Assembly: GCF_004119455.1 (NCBI RefSeq)
Contig: NZ_NRQT01000001.1
Span: 434,001 to 498,000 of the forward strand
DNA length: 64,000 nt
From: Chryseobacterium sp. CH25
GTDB taxonomy: Bacteria; Bacteroidota; Bacteroidia; Flavobacteriales; Weeksellaceae
Direction: 5' to 3'
Shown here: positions 28,353 through 37,833 of the stretch, one piece after another
Layout: each line of letters starts with the position of its first letter
Numbering within the stretch: position 1 is the first letter of the stretch
Program-made: the position numbers and the translations under genes
The notes under the pieces: generated by a model
What the model saw: the letters and a program-made list of their open reading frames with translations, nothing else
Database searches by the model: none
What the model was told of the DNA's origin: nothing

Positions 28353-29296
28353 ATGAAAAAAACAGCATTTTCTTTACTGGCGCTTGTTTTACATCTGGCC
28401 TGCCAGGCACAAAATTTTGACGTTATTCCATTAGGCATTTATGGTGGAGAGCAGGAAGATAATTTATCTGCTTATTTAGTTGGAGGGACCCAAGACAATA
28501 CATTTCTTTGTCTTGATGCCGGAACAGTAAATACCGGAATCCGAAAAGCAATTGAACAGAAAAGTATTAATGGTCCGGAAGAAACGGTTCTTAAAGATCA
28601 GATCAAAGGATATTTTATTTCTCATGGGCATCTGGATCATTTAGCAGGGCTTATTATCAACTCTCCGGCTGATTCTAAAAAAGATATTTTTGCCATTCCA
28701 TCAGTAGTTCAGATTCTGCAGAATCATTATTTCATTACAGATACCTGGATCAATTTTGCGGATCAGGGGCAGAAACCTATCCTTGGGAAATATCATTATA
28801 ACGAACTTCAGGAAGGAACGGAAGTACCAACGCAGAAAACTTCTTTTTTCTTAACAGGATATGAGCTGAGCCATGTTAATCCCTATAAAAGCAGTGCTGC
28901 CCTTGTAAGAAATGAAAACCATTATCTGCTGTATTTGGGTGACACCGGAGCTGACAGAATTGAGAAGTCTGACCGCATGGACAATCTTTGGAAAAATGTA
29001 GCTTCATTGGTTCAAAAAAACAGCTGAACACTATATTAATTGAAGTTTCCTTCCCGAACAGCCAGCCCGAGCATTTGCTATTTGGACACCTCACCCCTAA
29101 CCTACTGTTGGAAGAACTTGAAAAACTAAAGATAAAAACCGGACAAAAAGATCTGGAAGGCCTTAATATCGTGGTTACTCACAGAAAGCCTACAGGCAAC
29201 AATCCTGAGATTATTAAACAGGAACTATTAAAAAACAACCCTTTAAAGGTAAAATATATTTTCCCGGAACAGGGTAAAAGGATTAATTTACCTTAG
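28353..29296 (+). pseudogene. Class II cyclic-nucleotide phosphodiesterase (MBL fold), frameshifted in an A run
   Basis: The first frame (28353-29027) ends abnormally at KNVASLVQKNS. One added A in the seven-A run 29014-29020 joins it to KKQLNTILIEVSFPNSQPEH and the remainder to 29296, giving about 314 residues. The signal peptide ends near CQAQ, so the product is periplasmic or outer-membrane facing. The metal-binding HGHLDH is at 91-96, with further ligands in HVNPYKSS, LGDTGADR and VTHRKPT. This order matches class II 3',5'-cAMP phosphodiesterases (PDEII, CpdP-like). A periplasmic enzyme would act on extracellular cyclic nucleotides. Strong homology on both sides of the break argues for a sequencing error. 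Confidence 0.82.
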
Positions 29297-29302
29297 TAAT
29301 AA

Positions 29303-29338
29303 AAAAGCGATGAAACTCAGATTTCATCGCTTTTATTT
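29303..29338. terminator. Bidirectional terminator
   Basis: AAAAGCGATGAAA (29303-29315) and TTTCATCGCTTTT (29322-29334) form a perfect 13-bp stem between two convergent genes, with A runs before and T runs after. Confidence 0.85.
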
Positions 29339-29361
29339 TGATATCATCGATCCATATCCGG

Positions 29362-30105
29362 TTAATTGATTATTTCTCCTTTATTATTTTCCAGTTTTCC
29401 ACGGAATTTCTGAAGTTCTTCAGAGCCAGGTTTATTCCAGTCTGTGACTTCCCCAATAATTTTTAATGGAGCTTCTGAACGATAAGAACGGGTGAGATTG
29501 CCTGGGAATTTTTTATCGGTCAGATTCGGATCATTTTCAAAAATACCTGTAGGTTCTACAATATATACCCGTTCAGGGCCATCTCCCTTCGCTAATGCAG
29601 CAGCCAGTCCTGCTCCATTTATCAATGCCGTAAAGTAGATATGATTCATTTTGAACTCAGCCTTATAGTTTGAGTTTCCGCCTGCAGTTAGCAGATCATC
29701 TATTTTCAAGTCTGCTTTTGTCCCATGATAAAAGGGTCCTTTATCAAAAATTTTATCTTGTACAGATATTGCCAGCCTATCATACTCTTTTGCTTTTTCC
29801 GGATATGAAAGCTCTTCATAACATCGGGCAATCTTTAAGTAAAGAGAGTGAAAAGCACTTTTAGCAGAATCATCATCTACTTTTAAAGCATGTTCCAACG
29901 CTATTTCAAACCACTTTAACCGAGCAGAAACTATCTTTTGATTCCGCGCCATATAATAGGCTGCAAGAAATTTTTCAAAATCGTTCGTAGCTTCATTCCA
30001 ACCTTTCTCAAATAACTGTTCCGCTTCTTCCGGTTTGTTCTGTTCCTCCATAATCATTCCATGGATACAGAGTTTAACAACGTGATTAAATGGTGAAAAT
30101 TCCAT
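29362..30105 (-). CDS. arr: Rifampin ADP-ribosyltransferase with N-terminal TPR-like extension
   Basis: A 247-residue protein. The C-terminal half (about 123-240) is an Arr domain, which transfers ADP-ribose from NAD to rifampin and inactivates the drug. It shows the family's GPFYHGTKADLK, YFTALINGAGLAAALA, RVYIVEPTGIFENDPNLTDK, KFPGNLTRSYRSEAPLKIIG segments. The N-terminal ~120 residues look like TPR or SEL1-type helical repeats (AEQLFEKGWNEATND, EELSYPEKAKEYDRLA), which most small Arr proteins lack. The two-part architecture also occurs in other Bacteroidota. A -7 box lies at 30148. Intrinsic rifampin resistance is predicted; the repeats may recruit another partner. Confidence 0.9.
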   Translation of the reverse strand: MEFSPFNHVVKLCIHGMIMEEQNKPEEAEQLFEKGWNEATNDFEKFLAAYYMARNQKIVSARLKWFEIALEHALKVDDDSAKSAFHSLYLKIARCYEELSYPEKAKEYDRLAISVQDKIFDKGPFYHGTKADLKIDDLLTAGGNSNYKAEFKMNHIYFTALINGAGLAAALAKGDGPERVYIVEPTGIFENDPNLTDKKFPGNLTRSYRSEAPLKIIGEVTDWNKPGSEELQKFRGKLENNKGEIIN

Positions 30106-30147
30106 GATGTGATTATTTTGTTTCAGTAAGTTTTTTAATCCTTACAC

Positions 30148-30155
30148 CAAAGTTA
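30148..30155 (-). promoter_or_regulatory. Putative -7 box for arr
   Basis: Minus strand TAACTTTG matches TAnnTTTG, 42 bp upstream of the start at 30105. Confidence 0.5.
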
Positions 30156-30257
30156 GACAAATAATTAAACCCTTTCACTCATTATCAACAGGTAAAAAAA
30201 TAATATTATCTTTATAAAAGTAATATTTCAAACAATCAACAGACTGTTACTGGAAAA

Positions 30258-30265
30258 TATTTTTG
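30258..30265 (+). promoter_or_regulatory. Putative -7 box for the 30273 gene
   Basis: TATTTTTG matches TAnnTTTG and lies 7 bp before the ATG at 30273, so the transcript would be nearly leaderless. Confidence 0.45.
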
Positions 30266-30272
30266 TACGAAA

Positions 30273-30689
30273 ATGATGAAAAAGCTGTGTTATCTTTTAT
30301 TATTTCTATTAGCAGGCATATTCAGTGCACAAACCCATGAAATTCCTCAAAGTGTTAAGGACGCTTTTAAGGGATATTGGGTATATAACGGTAAGTATTT
30401 CACTAATTCTGTAGCCATTGATTTTGAACCGGGAAAAGATTTTGCTGTTTTTACAGATATTGGCACCGGTGAAGCACCTCCCATCGCTCTTCAGGCAACA
30501 GTAAAAGGAAATTTATTAATTATTCCGGCAGAACAAAATAAAAATGATTATATAGAACTGGAAGTTATAAAAGGAAAATTACATTTAAGAGTAAAACAGG
30601 TAATGTGGGATAAAGATGGGAATATCATCCATAGCAACAGCAAACCTGAAGAGAGAACAATATTTAAACGCAATACACAAAAAAATTAA
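30273..30689 (+). CDS. Small secreted protein of unknown function
   Basis: A 138-residue protein with a signal peptide (MKKLCYLLLFLLAGIFSAQ). The mature part begins THEIPQSVKDAFKGYWVYNG and contains beta-rich segments (GEAPPIALQATVKGNLLIIP, DYIELEVIKGKLHLRVKQVM), suggesting a small lipocalin-like or OB-like barrel. No family is recognised. It is immediately upstream (4 bp) of the SUFU-domain gene and is probably cotranscribed with it. There is a second Met one residue after the first; either may be the start. Confidence 0.7.
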   Translation: MMKKLCYLLLFLLAGIFSAQTHEIPQSVKDAFKGYWVYNGKYFTNSVAIDFEPGKDFAVFTDIGTGEAPPIALQATVKGNLLIIPAEQNKNDYIELEVIKGKLHLRVKQVMWDKDGNIIHSNSKPEERTIFKRNTQKN

Positions 30690-30693
30690 AGAC

Positions 30694-31374
30694 ATGGAAA
30701 TGGACAAGGAACTGATCAAAAAAATACAGGATAAAAAGCATTATTATGAAAATGTTGAAGCGTTGGAAAAACACCTGGATGAAAATTTCAAAAGTGAAGA
30801 AATAACCGTTTTTCATGAGATGTTGTCTCTCGACTTTCATCTTGATGTGTATTTTATTCAGCCTGAAGATGAAGATTTTAATCTGCTTGTAACTTCCGGC
30901 ATGAGTCTGCTGGAAATGCAGGTTCCTGATAGTATTCCCAATAAAGAAGACTACACTTTTGCGGAACTTTTGATTTTGCTTCCTAAAGATCTGAAATTTG
31001 AAAAAGTATTTCCAAGTGAAGGAAAAAACGACTGGATCATAGGAATGATAAAAGATATGGCCAGGTTTCCACACCATCAGGACACTTTCTTAACGGAAGG
31101 ACATTCTCTACAGGCATGGAGCGATATTTCTGAACCTTATGATGAAAATACACAGTTTACAAGCTGTATTTTATTACCTTCAGCTACTTTTGATGATGAT
31201 TTTATGCAAATCTCCTGTGATGACAGGATCATTACTTTACACACGCTATTTCCGCTTTATCAAAATGAGCTGGAATATAAAATAGAACATGGTTACGGAA
31301 AGTTCTTCGATTTGTTGATTGAGGGCAATACTCCTGATATTTTCAATAATAATCGTAAGAATTTATTGGAATAA
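30694..31374 (+). CDS. Suppressor-of-fused (SUFU) domain protein
   Basis: About 226 residues from the ATG at 30694. An earlier ATG at 30616 overlaps the upstream gene and would add 26 unrelated residues, so the later start is preferred. The protein matches bacterial SUFU-family proteins: FHLDVYFIQPEDEDFNLLVT, SGMSLLEMQVP, YTFAELLILLPKDLK, W-I-GMIKDMARFPH and SCILLPSATFDDDFMQI followed by LHTLFPLYQNELEYKIEHGY. Bacterial SUFU proteins are often found with toxin or immunity genes, and some are immunity proteins. The nearest partner here is the small secreted protein at 30273. A hairpin downstream (about 31384-31425) may end the unit. Confidence 0.85.
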   Translation: MEMDKELIKKIQDKKHYYENVEALEKHLDENFKSEEITVFHEMLSLDFHLDVYFIQPEDEDFNLLVTSGMSLLEMQVPDSIPNKEDYTFAELLILLPKDLKFEKVFPSEGKNDWIIGMIKDMARFPHHQDTFLTEGHSLQAWSDISEPYDENTQFTSCILLPSATFDDDFMQISCDDRIITLHTLFPLYQNELEYKIEHGYGKFFDLLIEGNTPDIFNNNRKNLLE

Positions 31375-31383
31375 GCGGATTGA

Positions 31384-31428
31384 ATAAAGAATCTGATAGT
31401 TATTGTCTTCCTGAAGTAGCTATCAGAT
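31384..31428 (+). terminator. Weak terminator after the SUFU gene
   Basis: ATCTGATAG and CTATCAGAT form a 9-bp stem with a large loop of about 20 bases, followed by an AT-rich tract with short T runs. Confidence 0.4.
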
Positions 31429-31541
31429 ATTATTTCTTTCTAATAATGAGATCACCTTCTGACAACCTGATCTTTTCATCATATATGAAAAATTAAAGTA
31501 CTTTGAGAATTCAGAAATGACTATCTCCATGACATATTGTG

Positions 31542-31549
31542 TAAATTTG
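31542..31549 (+). promoter_or_regulatory. Putative -7 box for the PNPOx-like gene
   Basis: TAAATTTG matches TAnnTTTG, 22 bp upstream of the ATG at 31572. Confidence 0.45.
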
Positions 31550-31571
31550 AGTACTACAATCCGGAAGCACC

Positions 31572-32162
31572 ATGAATATTACCGATATTATTATACTTTT
31601 TCAGCATTATTTACATCAGGAAATCCAAACCAGAAAACAACGTTTACCATATGCCTGCTGCCTTTCTACTATAGGTCTGGATGGCTTTCCCAATGCCCGT
31701 TTTGTCTCTCTGAAAGAAGTTCGGGACGGAAAGTTTATAGTATCAGGAACTTTATCTTCCCGAAAAGGAGACGAAATTCAGGCTCATCATCAGGTGGCTT
31801 TAACATTCTGGTGGCCTGAAACACAGCGTCAGGTCAGAATTCAAGGTATTGCCCAAGTTATGGAAGGAGAAATGGTGGACCAATATTTCAATGAACGAAA
31901 TCTTGGGAGCCGTATCGTGTCTGTAGTCAGTGACCAAGGAAAGGTACTGCATGATCTGAATGAATTAACTCAACAATATGACACATTTGCCCAGGGGCTG
32001 GATGAAAATTCCCAGGTTCCCCGTCCTGAAAATTGGGGAGCTTATGCAATTGAACCTATCCGTATTGAATTTCTGACATTTAGTGAAAGTAGATTTCATG
32101 ATCGGAGTCTGTTTCAAAAAGATCAGGACGATGAGTGGACAGAAATCAAGTTACAACCCTAA
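31572..32162 (+). CDS. Pyridoxamine 5'-phosphate oxidase-family flavoprotein
   Basis: A 196-residue PNPOx-fold protein. It has the N-terminal substrate and FMN-contact segment (LPYACCLSTIGLDGFPNARF), VSLKEVRDGKFIVSGTLSSR followed by KGDEIQAHHQVALTFWW, the QVRIQGIAQVMEG strand, and a C-terminal region with RPENWGAYAIEPIRIEF and SRFHDR, which resembles the PdxH C-terminal signature. It may be a true pyridoxal-phosphate synthase, but the canonical PdxH tail (RL after the W-G-G-Y motif) is only partly matched, so the symbol pdxH is withheld. A 101-residue overlapping frame at 31517 is a shadow. Single gene. Confidence 0.85.
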   Translation: MNITDIIILFQHYLHQEIQTRKQRLPYACCLSTIGLDGFPNARFVSLKEVRDGKFIVSGTLSSRKGDEIQAHHQVALTFWWPETQRQVRIQGIAQVMEGEMVDQYFNERNLGSRIVSVVSDQGKVLHDLNELTQQYDTFAQGLDENSQVPRPENWGAYAIEPIRIEFLTFSESRFHDRSLFQKDQDDEWTEIKLQP

Positions 32163-32215
32163 TTATTCTTTTTATTACTTTTTATTCATTTTAGTCTGTT
32201 TTTAAAATTAAATTG

Positions 32216-32223
32216 TATTTTTG
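32216..32223 (+). promoter_or_regulatory. Putative -7 box for the TonB/ABC operon
   Basis: TATTTTTG matches TAnnTTTG and lies 11 bp before the ATG at 32235. Confidence 0.45.
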
Positions 32224-32234
32224 TTCTCCTGATT

Positions 32235-32588
32235 ATGCAAAAATTTCTCAGAATCTTTTTTGTTTTTAGTATGTTGCTGATATTTATGTCGAATGTCAGT
32301 GGGGTAAGCACATGCCTTGACCATGCTAAACACACGAAGACGAAACTAATGTATAAAAAGGGTTCCAAAGAGGAAAAAATTCCTACTTTCTCCCAGGATG
32401 ATGAATGCCAGTGTGCGCTTCATATGCATATGAACAATATTCTTCTTCCTGAACCTTTGCAAATGAATTTTGCAGTCAATACTTCCAATGACAGCGAGAT
32501 GCCTCAACCAAAAGCCATTTCTTACCGCTGTCTCCTCGACTTTTTCAGTTCGAGAGCACCCCCAGCTTCATTTTTCGCGGTAGCCTAA
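32235..32588 (+). CDS. Small His/Cys-rich exported protein heading the TonB/ABC operon
   Basis: A 117-residue protein with an N-terminal hydrophobic signal (FLRIFFVFSMLLIFMSNVSG). The mature part has potential metal ligands: CLDHAKHTK and DDECQCALHMHMNN. No known domain is recognised. Small exported proteins with similar His/Cys content precede TonB receptors in many Chryseobacterium genomes, where a role in metal binding or sensing is plausible. It is 132 bp upstream of the receptor frame. The C-terminus (FFSSRAPPASFFAVA) is hydrophobic and unusual. A metal-chaperone or sensor role is inference. Confidence 0.7.
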   Translation: MQKFLRIFFVFSMLLIFMSNVSGVSTCLDHAKHTKTKLMYKKGSKEEKIPTFSQDDECQCALHMHMNNILLPEPLQMNFAVNTSNDSEMPQPKAISYRCLLDFFSSRAPPASFFAVA

Positions 32589-32720
32589 ATTACGCTGCCC
32601 TTATTCTACATATACAGATTCTTTAGTCTGTACTGATATTCTGTGGATACATGGGTTTTCATCAACTCTATCTATCCTAATTATTAATGGGGCATATCCA
32701 GTCCCTATTCAACTCTATTC

Positions 32721-35038
32721 ATGATTACCAATAATTTTTATTATCAGGGAATAATTCATTTTATTTCCCCAAATCCCGTGAAGCTTTTTAGCTTAGGAAT
32801 CATTACTGCATCTACATTTCTCCATGCACAGTCTCATCATCAGGATACGCTATCTACCGGTGTACAAACCGTTGAAATTGTCGGAAGAAAAGCTAAAGAT
32901 TACACGTCTGATTATTCTTTTGCAGCCACCAAAATTGCTATGAAAAACAAAGACCTTCCTTTAACGCTTAATACGGTTACCAAAGAACTGATTACAGACC
33001 GCCAGGCCTTTCAGCTTGGAGAGGTTATGAAAAATGTTAATGGAGTCTCCCCTTCCAGCTATTATAATCAATACAGCATCAGAGGAATCAGTCAAAATGA
33101 AGAAGGGCAGATTATCAATGGGATGCGGACAAGGCAATATTATTTTTGCAGCCTATGACCTCTAATATTGAACGTGTAGAGGTTTTCAAAGGTCCTGCAA
33201 GCATTACCATGTCCAGTGTTGATCCCGGCGGAACAATTAATATGGTGACAAAAAAGCCACTGTCAACCCCTCGTCATGAGATCAGTTCATCCGGAGGCAG
33301 CTTTGATACCTACAGGGTCACTACAGATCTTACAGGTCCTTTAAATAAAAGCAAAACCCTTCTCTATCGTTTTAACGGAGCGTATCAAAATGCTCATTCT
33401 TTTAGAGACAATGTAAAAAACAGCGGTTTCTTACTGTCTCCTTCCCTCACATTTGTACCCAATGAAAAAACATCTGTGAATGTTGAAATGATTTTTAATG
33501 ATCTCTATGGAAATCTGGACAGAGGGCAGCCTATTTTTGGTGCTATTGCAGGAAAAACAGATTTGAACAGTACTCCCAGAACCTTAAACCTTGGTGCTCC
33601 GGATGATTTTTTTAAAACCAGGGATCTGATTATTATGGGAAGCGTCGCTCATCATTTCAATCCATTTATCAGCTTCAATGCCTCTTATATGAAGCAGTAC
33701 TGGAGAGAAGACTTACAGGAGCACCGGGCAACCAATTCTTTTGTTCCTGATATGGATAATAAACCGGTTTCCAGCCTGGCAATGATGCAGTTTATCCAAA
33801 GAAAACAAAGATGGGCCGTTGATAATATTAATGCTTATTTTAATTTCAATTTTAAAACAGGTTCGGTTCAGCACCAGACATTAATAGGATATGATAACCA
33901 GATATGGGAGAAACGTAAAGGAGGTCAACAAAATGCAGCAAGGGGCTTTCTGCTGAAGAACGGATCGGTAGTTTCTTCTTACAATCCTGCCAAAGCAGCA
34001 GATTATCAGACGATCAATTACAATGGAACTATAATTCCCAAACCTAATGTGGATCCGTTTGACCTTAATCCCGGAGCTGTTAATCATCAGGGAGTTGACT
34101 TTAATACTCTTAATGTCATCACTCCGTTACCAACTGCATTAACAACTACGCATGCGGCTTATATTCAGCATTTTTTTACCTGGAAAAAATTTAAAATATT
34201 ATCCGGAATACGTCAGGAATGGTTCCAGGATACTACTCACTTTAAAGAAGCTAACGAGTCTTCTTTTCAGAACCACAAGCTATTGTATAGGTTCGGAGTC
34301 ACCTATAGTTTAACTGATCAGATTAATCTGTATGGAACTTACCTAACCGGATATCAGCCGCAATCCAATACCGTAACTTTAATGCCTAATACTTCTAATC
34401 TTGCTGGTTCTGAGTCTGCAGCAAGGTTTAAACCTTTAACATCTGACCTTAAAGAACTTGGAATCAAAGTTCAGCTTTTCGGAAAAATTTCTTTGAATGT
34501 TGCTGTTTATGAGATCCATCAACGAAATATCTTACTCAATGCCAATAATCCGGCAGAACCTGATGAACTTGTACAAAGAGGTGCTGACCGTAGTCGTGGA
34601 TTTGAAGCTGAGTTTAACGGATATATTCTCCCTCAATGGCATATCTATGGTGGATATAGCTATATTGATGCTAAAATAGTAGATGATACTAACCCTGATC
34701 TTATAGGAAAAAGGAAAGAAAATACTTCTAAAAATTCTCTTACCCTATGGACACGCTATAACTTTTCCGCAATAAATGCTATAAAAGACTTTGGAATCGG
34801 TATAGGAATGCTTTATCAGAGTTCAAAAGTCCCGTGGTTTACCCGAAGTTTTGAACTCCCGGCATATACTACGATGGATGCCGCTGTGTATTATTCACCC
34901 CCAAAATCTAATATTCAGCTCACATTCAACCTGAACAATATAACCAACAAGATATATTGGATTGGGGCACAAAACTACCTCAGGCTATTTCCGGGTACTC
35001 CAAGAAATTATTTACTAACTGCTACTTATAAATTTTAA
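32721..35038 (+). pseudogene. TonB-dependent siderophore-type receptor, frameshifted in a T run
   Basis: Two frames (32721-33158 and 33146-35038) together encode a TonB-dependent outer-membrane receptor of about 772 residues. One added T in the five-T run 33143-33147 joins RTRQYYF to LQPMTSNIERVEVFKGPASI. The plug domain is clear (LPLTLNTVTKELITDRQAFQ, VNGVSPSSYYNQYSIRG, ERVEVFKGPASITM, GGTINMVTKKP), as is the siderophore-receptor-type 22-strand barrel ending in RNYLLTATYKF with a terminal aromatic residue. Substrates are ferric siderophores or other metallophores. It is followed after 3 bp by the ABC permease genes, so uptake through both membranes may be encoded here. The break is likely an assembly error. 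Confidence 0.85.
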
Positions 35039-35041
35039 ATT

Positions 35042-36487
35042 ATGGCTATTTCAAATTTAAATCTGATGGTGAAAAAGACCTGGCAGGATTTGTTTAAAGG
35101 AAAACAAAGCTTGCTTATCACGATCACTGTCCTCTTATTCTGTATGCTAAGTATTGGCATAGGGTATACAAAATATACCGAAACTTTTTCAAAAATAAAG
35201 GAATACCGGAAAGAAGTCCGGGAAGGCTGGGAACACAGACCTGATAAACATCCGCACCGTATGGCCCATTACGGCTATTTGGTTTTCAGAATTGGTCATC
35301 CTCTCAGCATCTTTGATAACGGATTGGATGATTATCTTGGAAACGTTATATTTCTGGAAGCCCATAAACAGAATACAGCTAATCTCTCTGAAGCCGGAAG
35401 CTCAGGTACTTTGGTCAGATTCGGAGCCTTCAGTAGTGCTTTTATCCTGCAAACCATAGTTCCTCTTATTATCCTTTTCTTAGGATTTGGCTTAATTGTA
35501 CAGGAGCGGGAGAATGCAACCTTAAAAATTGCCAGTGTACAGGGAGCTTCAGGAAGAGATATTGTCTGGGGAAAAGTTCTGGGACTTTGGTTCTTTTCAC
35601 TGTGTTTTCTGATTCCGGTTATTCCTGCTGTTTTTCTGACAGCATACCTGGCAGGAACAACAGAATGGACTGATATTCTGATAAGACTGTCTTTTTTACT
35701 GCCTGCTTATATGGTGTATTATTTTTTCATCAGTGCTTTAACTATTGTGATATCAGCCAACAGTAAAAGTACTTCTTCAGCTTTGATCAGCCTTATCGGA
35801 TTTTGGCTTCTTTTCATTATTATTCTGCCTAAAGGAGTTCAGTTTGCTGCACAGAATTTATATTCCACTCCTTCCCGTATTGCCTTTGAAACCAATCTGG
35901 AAAAAGATATTTTAAAAGCTGGGGACAGTCACAATCCGGATGATCCTCATTTTAAAAAGATTAAAGATTCTTTACTGGCCCATTATAAAGTGAGTTCCAC
36001 TGACCAACTTCCTTTTAACTACGGTGGGTTTGTAATGAAAGAAGGAGAAAAAATAAGTTCATCCATATATACCAAACATCAGCAAAAACTACAGGATATT
36101 TATAATAGACAGCAGAGATTTACAGATCTGTCCGGATTTATTAATCCTGCAATTGCTGTTAAAAACTTTTCAATGATCGCCACTGGAACAGATTTTTTCT
36201 CTTATACCCAATTTCAAAAGCAAGCTGAAGATTATCGTTATCAAATGGCTCAACATTTAAATAATCTGCAGATTGAACATATCAGTAATATAAAACCGGA
36301 AAAAGGTGGTCCACCTGCTATTATAGACAAAGATAACTGGAAGAAATTTCCGGACTTTAATTATCAGTACACCTCTGTGTCTGATGCCATGAAAGAACAG
36401 ATAATGCCCGGCATTGCTCTGCTTATATGGCTGACTGTATGCATTATCGTGATTGAAATAAGTGGAAGAAAATTAAAATTAATCTAA
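35042..36487 (+). CDS. ABC-2 type (DUF3526) permease 1
   Basis: A 481-residue ABC-2-type permease with an N-terminal membrane helix (LLITITVLLFCMLSIGIGY), a long periplasmic loop, five clustered helices (about 135-270) including FGLIVQERENATLKIASVQG, a second large extracytoplasmic part, and a last helix near 460. This two-loop layout matches DUF3526 permeases, often found beside NosDFY-like or copper-related ABC systems. It starts 3 bp after the TonB receptor stop and ends directly against permease 2. The ERENATLKIASVQG segment contacts the ATPase. Export or import direction is not deducible from sequence. Confidence 0.8.
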   Translation: MAISNLNLMVKKTWQDLFKGKQSLLITITVLLFCMLSIGIGYTKYTETFSKIKEYRKEVREGWEHRPDKHPHRMAHYGYLVFRIGHPLSIFDNGLDDYLGNVIFLEAHKQNTANLSEAGSSGTLVRFGAFSSAFILQTIVPLIILFLGFGLIVQERENATLKIASVQGASGRDIVWGKVLGLWFFSLCFLIPVIPAVFLTAYLAGTTEWTDILIRLSFLLPAYMVYYFFISALTIVISANSKSTSSALISLIGFWLLFIIILPKGVQFAAQNLYSTPSRIAFETNLEKDILKAGDSHNPDDPHFKKIKDSLLAHYKVSSTDQLPFNYGGFVMKEGEKISSSIYTKHQQKLQDIYNRQQRFTDLSGFINPAIAVKNFSMIATGTDFFSYTQFQKQAEDYRYQMAQHLNNLQIEHISNIKPEKGGPPAIIDKDNWKKFPDFNYQYTSVSDAMKEQIMPGIALLIWLTVCIIVIEISGRKLKLI

Positions 36488-37833
36488 ATGAATCATTATT
36501 TATATACCCAATTTTATCGCAATAAAGCCTATCTCATGGCATTGCTATTTTTATTGCTGGCCGGCCTTATGGCCATTTTTACCGGAAAAAATTTCTGGAC
36601 CGAAACGAAGATATCATTTCAAAAAGCGGAGCATTCCAAAAAGAGAGTATTGAACGAAATACCAGATTTCATAAGGATGATCTGGGACTCGCTCTTTACT
36701 ATATAAAGTTTAATCTGTTGAATGAAACGCCCAAACTGGCGGCCCTAAACATTGGGATGCGTGATGTAGCACCTTCTGTTCAGGGAGTAACCATCAGAAA
36801 TCTTGAGGAACAGCGTTATAATTCTGATTTTTATAATCCTGCCAATGCAGCTGTAGGAAATTTTGATTTCAGTTTTGTAGTTATTTTCCTTTTTCCATTA
36901 GTTATTATTGCATTCTGTTATAATCTGATCTCTGAGGAAGAAGAAAAAGGAACCTGGAAGCTGCTCTCTGTGCAAAGCAGTCATTTAGGAAAGCTTTTGG
37001 ACCATAAAATGCTGATACGGCTTTTAGCCATAACCTTGGTTTACATCATCTTACTCATTATTGCTTCCGTCTGGATAAAAATCCCTTTGGATCAATATTA
37101 TATCGCTTTTATGGTGAGCGGATGGCTGTATATTTTGTTTTGGTTTGCCTTATGCCGATGGATAATATCTTTCCGGAAATCATCTGCCCAGAATGCACTT
37201 ATCCTTCTTATAGCATGGGTGAGCATTAATTTTATAATTCCTATGAGCAGCAATATCCTGATACAAAGGATCTACCCTATTCATGAATCTCTAAAGGCAG
37301 TAATGGAACAGAGAGATGGCTATCACAATAAATGGGACGAAGCAAAACATCCTACTATGGAAAAGTTCTACAAAGCCTATCCACAATACAAAAATTTCAT
37401 TGTGGAAGAAAATGATACGTTTACCTGGACCTGGTATTACGCTATGCAGCACATGGGTGATGTGGAATCTTCAAAATCATCAGAACAGTATACCAAAAAA
37501 ATGCAGAAAAGAAATCAGGCGGCTATTTATTTAGGGTATATTTTTCCCAACCTTCATACACAGATCGTAGAAAGTCAACTTGCCAAAACTGATATGAACA
37601 ATCAGCTGCAGTATGCTTCTGCATTAAAGAAGTTTCACGAAGGAAAACGATTATCCTTCTATCCTCTTATTTTCTCAGGAAAAAACACTGAATCTGTCAA
37701 CTGGGAGCAGCAAGCTATACAAACTTTCAGTGCTTCTGAAAGCATACCACTTATTCCGTTTTTTCTGCCTTATCTAATCTTCATTGCTTTATTGATTATC
37801 CTTTCACAAAACAAATACAGAAAACTATGTTAA
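36488..37833 (+). pseudogene. ABC-2 type (DUF3526) permease 2, frameshifted in a short A run
   Basis: Two frames (36488-36706 and 36718-37833) form one permease homologous in layout to permease 1. One added A in the three-A run 36603-36605 gives FWTENEDIISKSGAFQKESI followed by ERNTRFHKDDLGLALYYIKF, which runs into NETPKLAALNIGMRDVAPSV. The restored protein has about 448 residues: N-terminal helix, periplasmic loop, five clustered helices including CYNLISEEEEKGTWKLLSVQ, a large loop, and a final helix. The motif EEEKGTWKLLSVQSS matches ERENATLKIASVQG in permease 1. The start codon follows the permease 1 stop directly. It overlaps the ATPase gene by 7 bp. Confidence 0.8.

Noticed and set aside
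31517-31819. A 100-residue open frame overlapping the PNPOx-like gene
   Set aside because: It is out of frame with a clearly conserved flavoprotein and has no recognisable content.
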